A DNA stretch of 33,047 nt from Mycolicibacterium chubuense (GCF_001044255.1 NZ_JYNX01000058.1:24155-57201), one strand, 5' to 3'. Numbered from the stretch's first letter, positions 1-7,908 are shown. Notes: generated by a model from the sequence alone, not told the origin. Numbers and translations are program-made.

Positions 1-324
1 ACGAACACCTCGTTGGCCTCGACCGGAGAGAACCAGGATCACGGTCGCGACGGTGAACAGCAGGTTGCCGACGGCCAGCACCAGACCCGACGTGCGGATC
101 GCCGGGCGCGACGCGAGCACCAGCACCGCGAGGCTGAAGACGACGAAGAACGCACCCGTCGCGTACTCGAACGTTGCCGTGGTGCCGGACAGCTCGGCCA
201 CCCGGGGCGCGAAGATCAGCAGTCCGATGCCGGTCAGCCCGCTGAGCACCGCGTCGGCGCGCATCGCGAAGCGGAGCAGGGAGTCGGTGGAGGTGTTCAG
301 GCGGGAATTGAGTGCAGCGGTCAT
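1..324 (-). CDS. Small integral membrane protein, partial (C-terminus outside window)
   Basis: The reading frame starts at an ATG at 324 and runs open through the window edge, giving 108 visible residues beginning MTAALNSRLN. A good ribosome site (AAAGGA) lies seven bases upstream of the ATG. The visible part has hydrophobic stretches at roughly residues 25-40, 53-70 and 80-98, so it should be a multi-pass membrane protein. It resembles the next gene (423-836): both begin MTA and share a conserved LLR-x-A-x-RADA stretch near residues 16-26, followed by a similar pattern of membrane segments. I do not recognise the family and assign no function. The two paralogues point the same way and are about 100 bases apart, suggesting a tandem duplication. 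Confidence 0.7.
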   Translation of the reverse strand, partial: MTAALNSRLNTSTDSLLRFAMRADAVLSGLTGIGLLIFAPRVAELSGTTATFEYATGAFFVVFSLAVLVLASRPAIRTSGLVLAVGNLLFTVATVILVLSGRGQRGVR

Positions 325-365
325 GACGATTCCTTTCTGGTAGGGACATTTCGATTCGACCGGTG

Positions 366-405
366 CCGGAGTCGACGCCGTGACCTCTCCCGACGGCGAC
401 TCCGG
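366..405. repeat. Hairpin between two paralogous membrane-protein genes
   Basis: CCGGAGTCG at 366-374 pairs perfectly with CGACTCCGG at 397-405. Allowing a three-base bulge, the stem extends by a further CCGT/ACGG, with a loop of about 11 bases. No U-tract follows on either strand, so it is not a canonical intrinsic terminator. It could act as an attenuator or RNA-stability element between the genes at 423-836 and 1-324. Function is inference. Confidence 0.4.
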
Positions 406-422
406 ACCGGCTCATGCGGGGG

Positions 423-836
423 TCACGCCAACCGGCGCACCCCGAGGTACTGCAGCCAGGACAGCCCGACGGTGGCCGCAATGAATGCCAGCGCGGCGGC
501 GACGCCGGCGTGGGTCAGCGGCAGCGCGCCGCTCACCAGCACGACGGCCACGGTGGCGGTGAAGACGACGTTCCCGGCGAGTACCGCGACGCCGACCCGG
601 CGGATGCCGGCCAGCCGCGCCGCGCTGAAGAGCGCCGCGCCGTACGCGACGAGCGCGGCTCCGCCGAGCCAGGCGGCTGTGGCGGTGAGCCCGAACAGGC
701 GGCCCAACGGGTCTGCGGCCATCGCGACGAACAGGCCGAGGCCCGCGCACATCGTCGCGTCGGCGCGCAGCGCGACGCGCAGCAATTGGTCCTGCGACGG
801 GGTGACCCCGGCGGGGCGGTGGGTGACGGCGGTCAT
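423..836 (-). CDS. Small integral membrane protein, paralogue of the gene at 1-324
   Basis: This is a 137-residue protein with four predicted membrane segments, at approximately residues 25-45, 50-70, 80-100 and 108-128. I chose the ATG at 836 (MTAVTH) over a GTG at 875 because the paralogue at 1-324 also begins MTA and the two align from there; no strong ribosome site decides it. The shared LLRVALRADA-like stretch near residue 20 links the two proteins. The family and function are unknown to me. It lies 78 bases downstream of the 449-residue membrane protein on the same strand and may belong to the same operon. The intergenic stretch holds a near-perfect direct repeat of GTTGGCAG on the minus strand (around 885-905). 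Confidence 0.7.
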   Translation of the reverse strand: MTAVTHRPAGVTPSQDQLLRVALRADATMCAGLGLFVAMAADPLGRLFGLTATAAWLGGAALVAYGAALFSAARLAGIRRVGVAVLAGNVVFTATVAVVLVSGALPLTHAGVAAALAFIAATVGLSWLQYLGVRRLA

Positions 837-914
837 GTCACTCACGGTTCGCAGATTCCGCTGCCACATCGACACCGGTTACTGCCAACTGCTGCCAACC
901 GCAGGTCAGCGGGG

Positions 915-2264
915 TCAGCGCACGGCGACGAGGCTGCTCTTGAGGTCGGTGGCGATGACGCGCGCGGCGGCGTTCTGCCAGTTGTGCAGCGAACGTTGCG
1001 GCACCTCGGTGACCAGCCACTGCCACGCCTGGCGCGCCACCGGGTCCAGGCCGGCGGCGGTGGCGTTCTGGGCGTAGGCCCGCACACCCACGACGTACGG
1101 GAAGTACAGCGCGTTGTAGTGGCGCCACTGTTCGGTGGTGCCGAAGTCGGCGCCGTCGCGGGGCTTGAGGGCGGCGATCCGCTCGGCGAGCAGCGCGCGC
1201 AGTTCGTTGGCCCGCTCGAGCGGCTGATCGGGGGCGCCGCGGCGAGCCAACCGGTCGTCGATGATCGGCAGGGCCGTCAGCGGGCTGGCGACCAGCTTGG
1301 ACAGATCCGAGTAATGCCCGAGGGCGCGGCGGGTGACCCGTACGAACGTCTCCTCGTCCATCCCGTCCAGCGGGCCCGACGCCCGCAGCGGCAGGGCAGC
1401 CTCGGTGCTGCGTAGCGCGGCCCGTTCGGCCCGCAGATCCGGCGAGCGGGAGAACGCCAGCCGGTCGAGCAGCCCGGCCAGCGGGTCGGCCAGCACGTTG
1501 ACTGCGATCGCCACGGCCAGGCTGGTGAACAGCAGCACCGCGAGCGTGGTGGTCTGCCCGGAGACGGCCAGCCCGATCAGCACCTGCCCGCCGAACAGCG
1601 CCGCCACCACCGTCGTCCCGATGAACGAGCGCAGCATGGCGTTGCGCAGCGCCTGACCTTCGTCGAACGCGTCCCCGATCGCGACCGCAACGCCGAGCAG
1701 CACGACGTCGAAGCCGGTGGACGCCAACGCCAGCCAGCTCGGGACCAGGCCGAGCGGGATGACCAGGATCGCGTTGCCGAGCGCGAAGAACAGCGTGGCC
1801 ACCACGACGAAGCCGACGACCGGGCGGGGCTGGTTGCGGCGCACGATCGCGTACACCATGGCGCCCAGCGCGGGTACCGACACCGCGGCGAACAGCACCC
1901 AGTGGCCGAGCCGCAGCGGACCCTCCACACCGCCGGCCATCGCGGCGCCGCTGAACGCGACGATCGCGGCGGCGCCGACCAACGCCGCCTCGCCGGCCCG
2001 GCTGCGCCACGAGTCGCGCCGCCGCGACAACTCCAGCAGCACCGCGAACCAGGCGATGCCGGGCACCGCCATCAAGTAGACCTCGACGCGACCGAGCGCG
2101 TCGACGCCGCCGGTGGTCCGGATGGCGTCGAGCGCCACCACCGCGGCGAAGCTGGTCAGCCCGACGGCGGCGAGCACAAGTACGGGCTTGCGCGGGTCAC
2201 GGGCCAGCAGGTAGAGCCCCAGCCACCAGCTCAGTGCGAACACCAGAGCGGACAGGCCGATCAC
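915..2264 (-). CDS. Multi-pass membrane protein of unknown function, 449 aa
   Basis: The GTG start at 2264 is supported by AGAGGA eight bases upstream, which overlaps the stop codon of the prenyl synthase gene at 2277. The N-terminal 250 or so residues contain about seven to eight hydrophobic helices (starting at residues 3, 28, 62, 92, 120, 152, 178 and 220). The C-terminal 200 residues are soluble and charged, with motifs such as TRRALGHYSDL and EQWRHYNALYFPYVVGVRAY, and end in a helical segment. The layout resembles sensor proteins with a 7TM N-terminal region, but I see no kinase, GGDEF or other output domain. The gap to the upstream synthase is 12 bases, so the two are probably cotranscribed, which hints at a membrane or cell-envelope lipid role. 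No function can be assigned. Confidence 0.8.
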   Translation of the reverse strand: MIGLSALVFALSWWLGLYLLARDPRKPVLVLAAVGLTSFAAVVALDAIRTTGGVDALGRVEVYLMAVPGIAWFAVLLELSRRRDSWRSRAGEAALVGAAAIVAFSGAAMAGGVEGPLRLGHWVLFAAVSVPALGAMVYAIVRRNQPRPVVGFVVVATLFFALGNAILVIPLGLVPSWLALASTGFDVVLLGVAVAIGDAFDEGQALRNAMLRSFIGTTVVAALFGGQVLIGLAVSGQTTTLAVLLFTSLAVAIAVNVLADPLAGLLDRLAFSRSPDLRAERAALRSTEAALPLRASGPLDGMDEETFVRVTRRALGHYSDLSKLVASPLTALPIIDDRLARRGAPDQPLERANELRALLAERIAALKPRDGADFGTTEQWRHYNALYFPYVVGVRAYAQNATAAGLDPVARQAWQWLVTEVPQRSLHNWQNAAARVIATDLKSSLVAVR

Positions 2265-2276
2265 GACCGGTGTCCT

Positions 2277-3068
2277 CTACAGCCCGTAACGCCGGTGTCG
2301 GGCGCTGTAGTCGCGCAGGGCCCGCAGGAAGTCGACCCGCCGGAACTCCGGCCAGTACGCCTCGGTGAACCACATCTCCGAATACGCGCTCTGCCAGAGC
2401 AGGAAGCCCGAGAGCCGCTGCTCGCCGGAGGTGCGGATCACCAGATCGGGATCGGGCTGGCCGGAGGTGTACAGGTTCTCCGAGATGGCCTCGGCGGTCA
2501 CCGCTTCGATCAGCTGATCGCCGGTGGCGCCGTTGGCCAGCTCCTTGGACAGCAGCGCGCGCACCGCGTCGACGATCTCCTGGCGGCCGCCGTAGCCGAC
2601 GGCGACGTTGACGTGGAACGTGCCGCCGTTGCCGTCGGTGGACTGCACGGCCTCGCGGAGCCGCCGGGCCGGCTCCTCGCCGATCAGCTCGAGGTCGCCG
2701 ACCGTGCGCACGCTCCACTGGTTGGCCGGCGCGCAGATCTCCTCGACGACGTCGGTGATGATCTCGATCAGCGACGCCAACTCGTCTGGGTCGCGCTGCA
2801 GGTTCTCGGTGGACAGCAGGTACACCGTCGCCATCTCGATGCCGGCGTCGGCGCACCAGCGCAGCATCTCGGCGATCTTGTGGGCGCCGGCGCGATAGCC
2901 GTAGGCGACGTCGTCGTGACCGAGTTCACGCGCCCAGCGGCGGTTCCCGTCGCACAGCACGGCGATATGCCGGGGAAGCTCGGATTTCTGCCGGGAGAGC
3001 CCCTGACGCAGCCGCATCTCGTAGAGCCGGTAGGCCGGTTCCTTGAGCCGCCGCGGAATGAGGTCCAC
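2277..3068 (-). CDS. Short-chain Z-isoprenyl diphosphate synthase (UppS/cis-prenyltransferase family)
   Basis: The product is a 263-residue cis-prenyltransferase very close to M. tuberculosis Rv1086, which makes Z,E-farnesyl diphosphate used in decaprenyl phosphate synthesis for cell-wall assembly. The signature [13 protein letters not shown] places the catalytic Asp at residue 40. Other family blocks are [40 protein letters not shown], and [21 protein letters not shown] with the terminal substrate-binding RTSGE. I chose the GTG at 3068 because it matches the family N-terminus ([14 protein letters not shown]); upstream Met codons add about 70 unrelated residues. A -10-like TAGTCT sits eight bases before the GTG, so the transcript may have almost no leader. 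It is divergent from the hemolysin III gene and leads an operon with the 449-residue membrane protein. Confidence 0.95.
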   Translation of the reverse strand: MDLIPRRLKEPAYRLYEMRLRQGLSRQKSELPRHIAVLCDGNRRWARELGHDDVAYGYRAGAHKIAEMLRWCADAGIEMATVYLLSTENLQRDPDELASLIEIITDVVEEICAPANQWSVRTVGDLELIGEEPARRLREAVQSTDGNGGTFHVNVAVGYGGRQEIVDAVRALLSKELANGATGDQLIEAVTAEAISENLYTSGQPDPDLVIRTSGEQRLSGFLLWQSAYSEMWFTEAYWPEFRRVDFLRALRDYSARHRRYGL

Positions 3069-3123
3069 GAGGATCCAGACTACTGTGGCCCACGGAAACC
3101 CCAAGCCGGTCAGCGGAGGTGAC

Positions 3124-3855
3124 ATGCCCACGTCTGTCGATCCTCGGAACACGGAAGACGAATCGCGGGGAGCCGAGGACCTGCCCGAGGCGGTCGCCGA
3201 CGGCGTCACCCAATTCCTGGGCAAGCCGCGGCTGCGGGGGTGGATCCATGTGTACTCCGCGGCGGCGGCGGTGATTTGCGGCGCCACGCTGGTGGCGGTG
3301 TCGTGGTCGCTGCAGTCGACGCGCGCGGGCGTCGCGACGCTGATCTACACGCTGACCATCGTCGCGATGTTCACCGTCAGCGCCGTCTACCACCGGGTGA
3401 ACTGGACATCGCCCACCGCGCGCAAGTGGATGAAGCGCGCCGACCACTCGATCATCTTCATCTTCATCGCCGGCAGCTACACGCCGTTCGCGGTGCTCGC
3501 CCTGCCGGAACGCAGCGGCGAGGTGCTGCTGTGGATCGTCTGGGGCGGCGCGCTGGCCGGGGTACTGCTCAAGATGTTCTGGCCGTCGGCGCCGCGGTGG
3601 GTCGGGACGCCGCTCTACATCCTGCTGGGGTGGGTCGCGGCGTGGTTCATCGGACCGATCATGCAGGGCGCAGGTGTGGCAGCGGTGGTGCTGCTGATCG
3701 TCGGCGGCGCGCTGTACAGCATCGGTGGGGTGCTGTACGCGCTGAAGTGGCCGAACCCGTGGCCGACGACGTTCGGCCACCACGAGTTCTTCCACGCATG
3801 CACGGCCGTCGCGGCGATCTGCCACTACATCGCGATGTGGTTCGCCGTCTTCTGA
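3124..3855 (+). CDS. Hemolysin III / adiponectin-receptor-like (PAQR, YqfA/TrhA) membrane protein
   Basis: This is a 243-residue protein matching the hemolysin III family (M. tuberculosis Rv1085c). After a hydrophilic N-terminus of about 40 residues there are seven membrane helices. Family motifs include SAVYHRVNW and [20 protein letters not shown] in the first half and [15 protein letters not shown] near the C-terminus; their His and Asp residues form the putative metal site of PAQR proteins. The ATG at 3124 has an excellent ribosome site (GGAGGTGAC directly upstream). An ATG at 3043 is rejected because it would overlap the divergent synthase start. The molecular activity of bacterial members is not firmly known; hydrolase and membrane-homeostasis roles have been proposed. 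Confidence 0.9.
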   Translation: MPTSVDPRNTEDESRGAEDLPEAVADGVTQFLGKPRLRGWIHVYSAAAAVICGATLVAVSWSLQSTRAGVATLIYTLTIVAMFTVSAVYHRVNWTSPTARKWMKRADHSIIFIFIAGSYTPFAVLALPERSGEVLLWIVWGGALAGVLLKMFWPSAPRWVGTPLYILLGWVAAWFIGPIMQGAGVAAVVLLIVGGALYSIGGVLYALKWPNPWPTTFGHHEFFHACTAVAAICHYIAMWFAVF

Positions 3856-3875
3856 CCTGACCTGCTCCCCCCTGT

Positions 3876-4036
3876 GCGCGTGCGTGCGTGTCTGCAGGCA
3901 ACACGCCGCGCAATCCCACGAGTTTCCGCACGCTCGTGAAACGCCCGCGGGCGAGGGCGTGCCGCGCCGACAGCGCGAACGTGCGCAGACTTCGCGATTC
4001 CTGCGGCGTGTCGGCCGCAGACACGCACGCTCGCGC
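3876..4036. repeat. Long imperfect palindrome between convergent genes
   Basis: The outer arms GCGCGTGCGTGCGTGTCTGC (3876-3895) and GCAGACACGCACGCTCGCGC (4017-4036) are complementary at 19 of 20 positions. The complementarity continues inward with small gaps (for example ACACGCCGC against GCGGCGTGT, and CCGCACG against CGTGCGC), so about 70 bases of each half can pair around a GC-rich centre. The element fills nearly the whole 198-base gap between hemolysin III and the KSI-like gene, which converge. It could be a bidirectional transcription barrier or a dispersed intergenic repeat of MITE or REP type. No open frame of note lies inside. Confidence 0.65.
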
Positions 4037-4053
4037 TTAGGGATGTGACGGGG

Positions 4054-4425
4054 TTACAGCGGCGTGATGTTCTCCGGGCCCCAGTAGGCCTTCATCGACG
4101 TGATCTTGCCGTCGCCGTCGAACGTCATGACCTCGATCGGCTCGATGCGCATCGCGCCGCCCACCGTGATCGCGAACACGAACGCGGCCTCGTGCCCGCC
4201 CGCCCGGAACGTCAGCAGCTCGGTGGTGATCTCGTGATCGCCTTCCATGCCCTTGTAGAAGCCGGCGATGGCGTGCCGCCCGATGTGCACCTCGCCGCCG
4301 CCGACCGGATCCTCCAGCGTGGCGTCCTCGGTGTAGAGCGCGGCGACCTCGTCGGCGGTGCCGCCGGCGACCGTGTCGAGGTAGCGCTGGACGAAACCTT
4401 GCAAGACGTCGGGCTCGAAGCTCAT
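4054..4425 (-). CDS. Ketosteroid isomerase-like (SnoaL/NTF2-fold) protein
   Basis: The 123-residue product aligns over its whole length with bacterial steroid delta5-3-ketosteroid isomerase. It has VQRYLDTVAGG with Tyr15 at the catalytic Tyr position, ATLEDPVG with Asp39 at the catalytic base position, the central EAAFVFA strand, and IEPIEVMTFDGDGKITSMKAYWG at the C-terminus. The third classical residue, Asp99 of the Comamonas enzyme, is replaced by Glu98. It probably isomerises a 3-keto-delta5 steroid or related compound, but the NTF2 fold is versatile. The start could be the ATG at 4425 or a GTG at 4434; I prefer the ATG. It begins 10 bases after the stop of the DUF255 gene and ends the mca operon, an unexpected partner for thiol genes. 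Confidence 0.8.
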   Translation of the reverse strand: MSFEPDVLQGFVQRYLDTVAGGTADEVAALYTEDATLEDPVGGGEVHIGRHAIAGFYKGMEGDHEITTELLTFRAGGHEAAFVFAITVGGAMRIEPIEVMTFDGDGKITSMKAYWGPENITPL

Positions 4426-4435
4426 GAGCGGCACG

Positions 4436-6193
4436 CTACACGGACGGCCTCAGGGCGGCAGCGAGATCCGCGGCGGTGCCAACGGGCAGGTCGCACACCC
4501 GTCCGCGGCACACGTAGGCGGCGTCGGCGTAGCGCAGCGCGCGCTCGGCGGGGGCCAGATGCGCGGCCAGCTGCAATGCTTCGGCGATCGACGACGCCCC
4601 CGAGGGCGTGGCGCCGTCGAGCGGATCGGCGGGCCGCAGCAGCAACTGCTCGGCGTCGTCGGCGACGTCGTACCAGCGCCCGGGATGTTCCGGGTCGGCG
4701 AAATGGTCGAGCGCGACGTCGAGCAGGTCACCCGCCGCGGCCAGCCATCTGTCCTCTCCGGTCAGCTGATGGAGGGTGAGCAATCCGGTGGCCAGCGCCG
4801 CGTGGTCGTCGAGGATCGCGGCGCTCTCGCCCACCACTCCGCCGAGGCTGGCCCGCCGCAGCCGGCCGTCCCGGACGTTCAGGGCCAGCAGCGCTTCCGC
4901 GCAACCCGTTGCCGCGTCGACCAATTCGGCATCCCCGAGGGCGACGCCGGCTTCGCACAGCGCGGTGATCGCGAGCCCGTTCCAGGCGGTGACGATCTTG
5001 TCGTCGCGGCCCGGTTGCGGACGCGTCGAGCGCGCGGCGCGCAGAACCGTGCGAACCCTCTCGTACCGGGCGGCGTCGTCCGGGTCCGCCCGCAGCTGCA
5101 GCACCGACGCGCCACCCTCGAACGTGCCGGCGTCGCTCACGCCGAAAAGCTCCGCAGCCCAACGCCCTTCGTTCTCGCCGAGCGACTCGCGCAACTGGGC
5201 CGGGCTCCACACGTACGTCAGGCCCTCCTGGCCCGCCGCGTCAGCATCCAGCGACGAGACGAACATGCCGTCGCGGCGCAGCTCATCGAGCAGGAACCGA
5301 GCGGTCTCATGAGAGACTCTGCGCGCCAGCGCATTCGGCGACAACCGCGACCAGTGCGCGTAGACCCGCAGCAGCTGGGCGTTGTCGTACAGCATCTTCT
5401 CGAAATGCGGGACCACCCATGCGGCGTCCACACTGTAGCGGGCGAAGCCGCCGGCGAGCTGGTCGTAGAGACCGCCGCGCGCCATCGCCTCGCAGGCGCG
5501 GGCCGCCGTCGCCAACGGGGCCGCCGCACCGGTCCGTTCGTGGTGCCGCACCAACGCCTCCAGCAGCGCCGACGGCGGGAACTTCGGCGCGGTCCCGAAG
5601 CCGCCGTGCACGGTGTCCTCGTCGGCCAGCACCGCCTCGACCGCCGCGTCGCACAGCCCGGCCGTCACCTCCGGCCCGCCGCCCGGCAGGCCGGAGGCCA
5701 TCGCGCGCAGTTCACCGGCGATGTGGTCCGACGTCTGCTCGACCTCGGCGCGCCGGGTCCGCCACGTCTCCTCGACGGCCGAAAGCAGTTGCAAGAAGGT
5801 CGCTTTCGGGTAGTACGTGCCGCAGAAGAAGGGCCTGCCGTCCGGGGTCAGGAAGCACGTCATCGGCCAGCCGCCCTGCCCGGTCAGCGCGACCGTCGCG
5901 TTCATGTAGACGGCGTCGAGGTCGGGCCGCTCCTCACGGTCGACCTTGACGGGAACGAAATGCGCGTTGGCCAGCGCGGCCACCTCCAGGTCGGCGAACG
6001 ACTCGTGGGCCATCACATGGCACCAGTGGCAGGCGGCGTATCCGATGGACAGCAGGATGGGGACGTCGCGGTCGGCGGCCTCGGCGAGCGCCGCGGGCGT
6101 CCACTGCTGCCAGTGCACCGGGTTGTCGGCGTGCTGGCGCAGATAGGGGCTGGTCGACGCCCCGAGGGTGTTACGTCCCGGAGCCGGGCTCAC
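4436..6193 (-). CDS. Thioredoxin-domain protein, DUF255 / YyaL (SPATA20-like) family
   Basis: The 585-residue protein corresponds to M. tuberculosis Rv1084. The N-terminal DUF255 thioredoxin-like domain starts NTLGASTSPYLRQHADNPVHW and carries the CxxC pair in GYAACHWCHVM (Cys55 and Cys58), then VKVDREERPDLDAVYM and GQGGWPMTCFLTPDGRPF. The C-terminal 400 residues form an alpha/alpha toroid resembling N-acylglucosamine 2-epimerase folds (HFEKMLYDNAQLL, DKIVTAWNGLAITAL). It may be a thiol-disulfide protein acting on sugars or thiol conjugates, but no activity is established for the family. It is shorter than the roughly 670 residues I recall for the M. tuberculosis protein. The GTG start at 6193 overlaps the preceding membrane-protein gene by 23 bases, indicating translational coupling in the mca operon. 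Confidence 0.92.
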   Translation of the reverse strand: MSPAPGRNTLGASTSPYLRQHADNPVHWQQWTPAALAEAADRDVPILLSIGYAACHWCHVMAHESFADLEVAALANAHFVPVKVDREERPDLDAVYMNATVALTGQGGWPMTCFLTPDGRPFFCGTYYPKATFLQLLSAVEETWRTRRAEVEQTSDHIAGELRAMASGLPGGGPEVTAGLCDAAVEAVLADEDTVHGGFGTAPKFPPSALLEALVRHHERTGAAAPLATAARACEAMARGGLYDQLAGGFARYSVDAAWVVPHFEKMLYDNAQLLRVYAHWSRLSPNALARRVSHETARFLLDELRRDGMFVSSLDADAAGQEGLTYVWSPAQLRESLGENEGRWAAELFGVSDAGTFEGGASVLQLRADPDDAARYERVRTVLRAARSTRPQPGRDDKIVTAWNGLAITALCEAGVALGDAELVDAATGCAEALLALNVRDGRLRRASLGGVVGESAAILDDHAALATGLLTLHQLTGEDRWLAAAGDLLDVALDHFADPEHPGRWYDVADDAEQLLLRPADPLDGATPSGASSIAEALQLAAHLAPAERALRYADAAYVCRGRVCDLPVGTAADLAAALRPSV

Positions 6194-6428
6194 GGGCCGC
6201 CCCCGGGTCGGCCGGGTTGTCGGTGGCGAGATCGGGGTCGGCGTCCTGCTCGTCGAACGACTTCGGCAGCTTCTTGAGGTGCCGGTTCATCGACCACACC
6301 AGCAGGAAGACGCCGATCAGCAGCAGCACGATCACGATGAGCCCGAACGGGCTGGCCTTACCGAAATCGGGTCCGGTCTGCTGGGGCCCGTCCTGGGCCA
6401 GCACCTGGGTCGCGAGCAGTGTCAGCAT
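6171..6428 (-). CDS. Small single-pass membrane protein (Rv1083-like)
   Basis: This 85-residue protein has a weakly hydrophobic N-terminus (MLTLLATQVLAQ), one strong membrane helix (FGLIVIVLLLIGVFLLVWSM, residues about 28-47), and an acidic hydrophilic tail ending in EPGSGT. The ATG at 6428 lies four bases after the mca stop codon, and the 3' end overlaps the DUF255 start by 23 bases, so all three genes should be cotranslated. Its place between mca and the thioredoxin-like gene matches M. tuberculosis Rv1083. Function is unknown. A membrane anchor or assembly partner for its neighbours is a guess from position only. Confidence 0.85.
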   Translation of the reverse strand: MLTLLATQVLAQDGPQQTGPDFGKASPFGLIVIVLLLIGVFLLVWSMNRHLKKLPKSFDEQDADPDLATDNPADPGAAREPGSGT

Positions 6429-6432
6429 CGGC

Positions 6433-7305
6433 TCATTCTCGTCCCTCGATCCCGGTGAACAGATCGGTCTCGGGCAGCCGCACCGGGACGCGGGACCGGG
6501 CGAGTTCGTACTCCTCGGTCGGCCACAGCCGTTGCTGCCACTCCATCGGCGTGGTGAAGAAGAAACTCTTCGGGTCGATCTGCGTGGCGTGGGCCAGCAG
6601 CGCCTCGTCGCGCTGGGTGAAGTACTTGGAGCACTCGATGCGGGTGGTGACGCGCTTGGCGAGCAGATCCTCCTCGGGATCCCAGTTCTCCAGCCACTTC
6701 GCGAACGGGCCTTCCTGGCCGTGCTTGGTGAACTCGTCCTGCAGCACCTGCATGCGCTGCCGCAGGAACCCGTGGTTGTAGTACAGCTTGTGGGTGCTCC
6801 ACGGCTCGCCGGCATCCGGGTACAGCAGGTGATCGGCGGCGGCCTCATAGGCCGCGACCGACACCTGGTGGCAGCGGATGTGGTCGGGGTGCGGGTAGCC
6901 GCCGTTCTCGTCGTAGGTGGTCATCACGTGCGGCTTGAAGTCCCGGATGACCCGGACCAACGCCTCGGTGGGCACCTCGAGCGGTTCGAGCGCGAAGCAG
7001 CCCTCCGGCAGCGGCGGCAGGGGGTCACCCTCGGGCAGCCCGGAGTCGACGAAGCCCAGCCATTGGTGCTCGACGCCGAGGATCGCTGCTGCCTTGGCCA
7101 TCTCCTCGCGACGGATCTCGGCCATCCGGCCGTGCACCTCCGGCAGATCCATCGCGGGGTTGAGGATGTCGCCGCGCTCCCCGCCCGTCAGCGTCACGAC
7201 CAGCACCCGCACGCCCTCGTCGACGTACCGCGCCATCGTCGCGGCGCCCTTGCTGGACTCGTCGTCGGGGTGCGCGTGTACGGCCATCAACCGCAGTTCG
7301 CTCAA
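6433..7305 (-). CDS. mca: Mycothiol S-conjugate amidase
   Basis: Mca is a zinc-dependent amidase that cleaves mycothiol S-conjugates of electrophiles and antibiotics, giving a mercapturic acid for export and glucosaminyl inositol for mycothiol re-synthesis. The 290-residue protein has the LmbE/PIG-L zinc signature AHPDDESS at residues 11-18 and [14 protein letters not shown] near residues 137-150 with the third metal His. It also has [13 protein letters not shown] and the Mca-type tail [29 protein letters not shown], which distinguishes it from MshB. I chose the TTG at 7305 ([10 protein letters not shown]) because it matches the M. tuberculosis N-terminus and has AGAGGA seven bases upstream. 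The Met at 7356 would add 17 unrelated residues. It heads a four-gene operon and is divergent from the DUF4307 gene. Confidence 0.96.
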   Translation of the reverse strand: MSELRLMAVHAHPDDESSKGAATMARYVDEGVRVLVVTLTGGERGDILNPAMDLPEVHGRMAEIRREEMAKAAAILGVEHQWLGFVDSGLPEGDPLPPLPEGCFALEPLEVPTEALVRVIRDFKPHVMTTYDENGGYPHPDHIRCHQVSVAAYEAAADHLLYPDAGEPWSTHKLYYNHGFLRQRMQVLQDEFTKHGQEGPFAKWLENWDPEEDLLAKRVTTRIECSKYFTQRDEALLAHATQIDPKSFFFTTPMEWQQRLWPTEEYELARSRVPVRLPETDLFTGIEGRE

Positions 7306-7350
7306 CCTGGTTCCTCTTAGCTGCTCACCTGCATGGACTCTCACGATCAG

Positions 7351-7378
7351 GTTCAACAGAACCCACGGGTTCTATAGT
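7351..7378 (+). promoter_or_regulatory. Putative operator and -10 box between mca and the DUF4307 gene
   Basis: A perfect inverted repeat, AGAACCC-AC-GGGTTCT (7358-7373), overlaps a second one, GTTC-AACA-GAAC (7351-7362). Immediately downstream, TATAGT (7373-7378) is a good mycobacterial -10 hexamer for the plus-strand gene, whose ATG is at 7412. The palindromes would lie over the -35 region, the usual place for a repressor or activator. The bound factor is not identifiable, and the half-site spacing does not fit KstR. Confidence 0.4.
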
Positions 7379-7411
7379 TCCAGTCCTAGTACACCTATCC
7401 GAACGACGGGC

Positions 7412-7849
7412 ATGCAAAACGAGATGATCGATCGTCCCGCCGCGCGCTACGGCACCCAGGGACCCAGCCGACCCAAGCGCCGCCTGATCGTCATCGCCGC
7501 GACGGTCCTCGTGGTGGCCCTGGGCGTGGCGATCGCGGCCGTCGCGTTCACCCGCCTGGGCTCCGCGGACGTCAAGGGCGAACTGGGCGGCTACCGGGTC
7601 GTCGACCCCGGCACGGTCGAGGTGACCGTCAGCGTCACCCGCGACGACCCGTCGGCGCCCGTCGTCTGCATCGTGCGGGCCCGGTCCTACGACGGCGACG
7701 AGGTCGGCCGCCGGGAACTGCTGGTGGCCCCGTCCCCGGCCAAGACGGTGCAGGTCAAGACGGTCGTCAAGACGAGCGCGCCTGCCGTCGTCGGCGACGT
7801 CTACGGCTGCGGCAGCGATGTGCCGGAGTACCTGGTCGGACCGTCCTGA
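7412..7849 (+). CDS. DUF4307 family single-pass membrane protein (Rv1081c-like)
   Basis: This is a 145-residue protein. A basic N-terminus (about 30 residues) is followed by one membrane helix (LIVIAATVLVVALGVAIAAVAF, residues about 29-50), then a beta-rich extracytoplasmic domain with two Cys residues (VVCIVRA and VYGCGSD) that could form a disulfide. Typical DUF4307 features are the YRVVDPGTVEVTVSVTRDDP segment and the RARSYDGDEVGR segment. The start may be the ATG at 7412 or the one at 7424 (MIDRP). The gene sits between mca (divergent) and greA, the same slot as M. tuberculosis Rv1081c. Function is unknown. Confidence 0.88.
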   Translation: MQNEMIDRPAARYGTQGPSRPKRRLIVIAATVLVVALGVAIAAVAFTRLGSADVKGELGGYRVVDPGTVEVTVSVTRDDPSAPVVCIVRARSYDGDEVGRRELLVAPSPAKTVQVKTVVKTSAPAVVGDVYGCGSDVPEYLVGPS

Positions 7850-7908
7850 ACGGTCCCGCAACCAACTGCGGACTGCGAAAACGTGAAAACCGGGTATCCC
7901 CCCGGTGC

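Noticed and set aside
3043-3123. Upstream ATG for the hemolysin III gene
   Set aside because: It would overlap the divergent synthase start, whereas the ATG at 3124 has a strong GGAGGTGAC ribosome site and fits the family length.
4424-6277. Plus-strand open frame of 617 codons
   Set aside because: Antisense to the DUF255 gene, which has clear CHWC and family motifs. The plus-strand product is a Gly/Arg/Gln-rich shadow.
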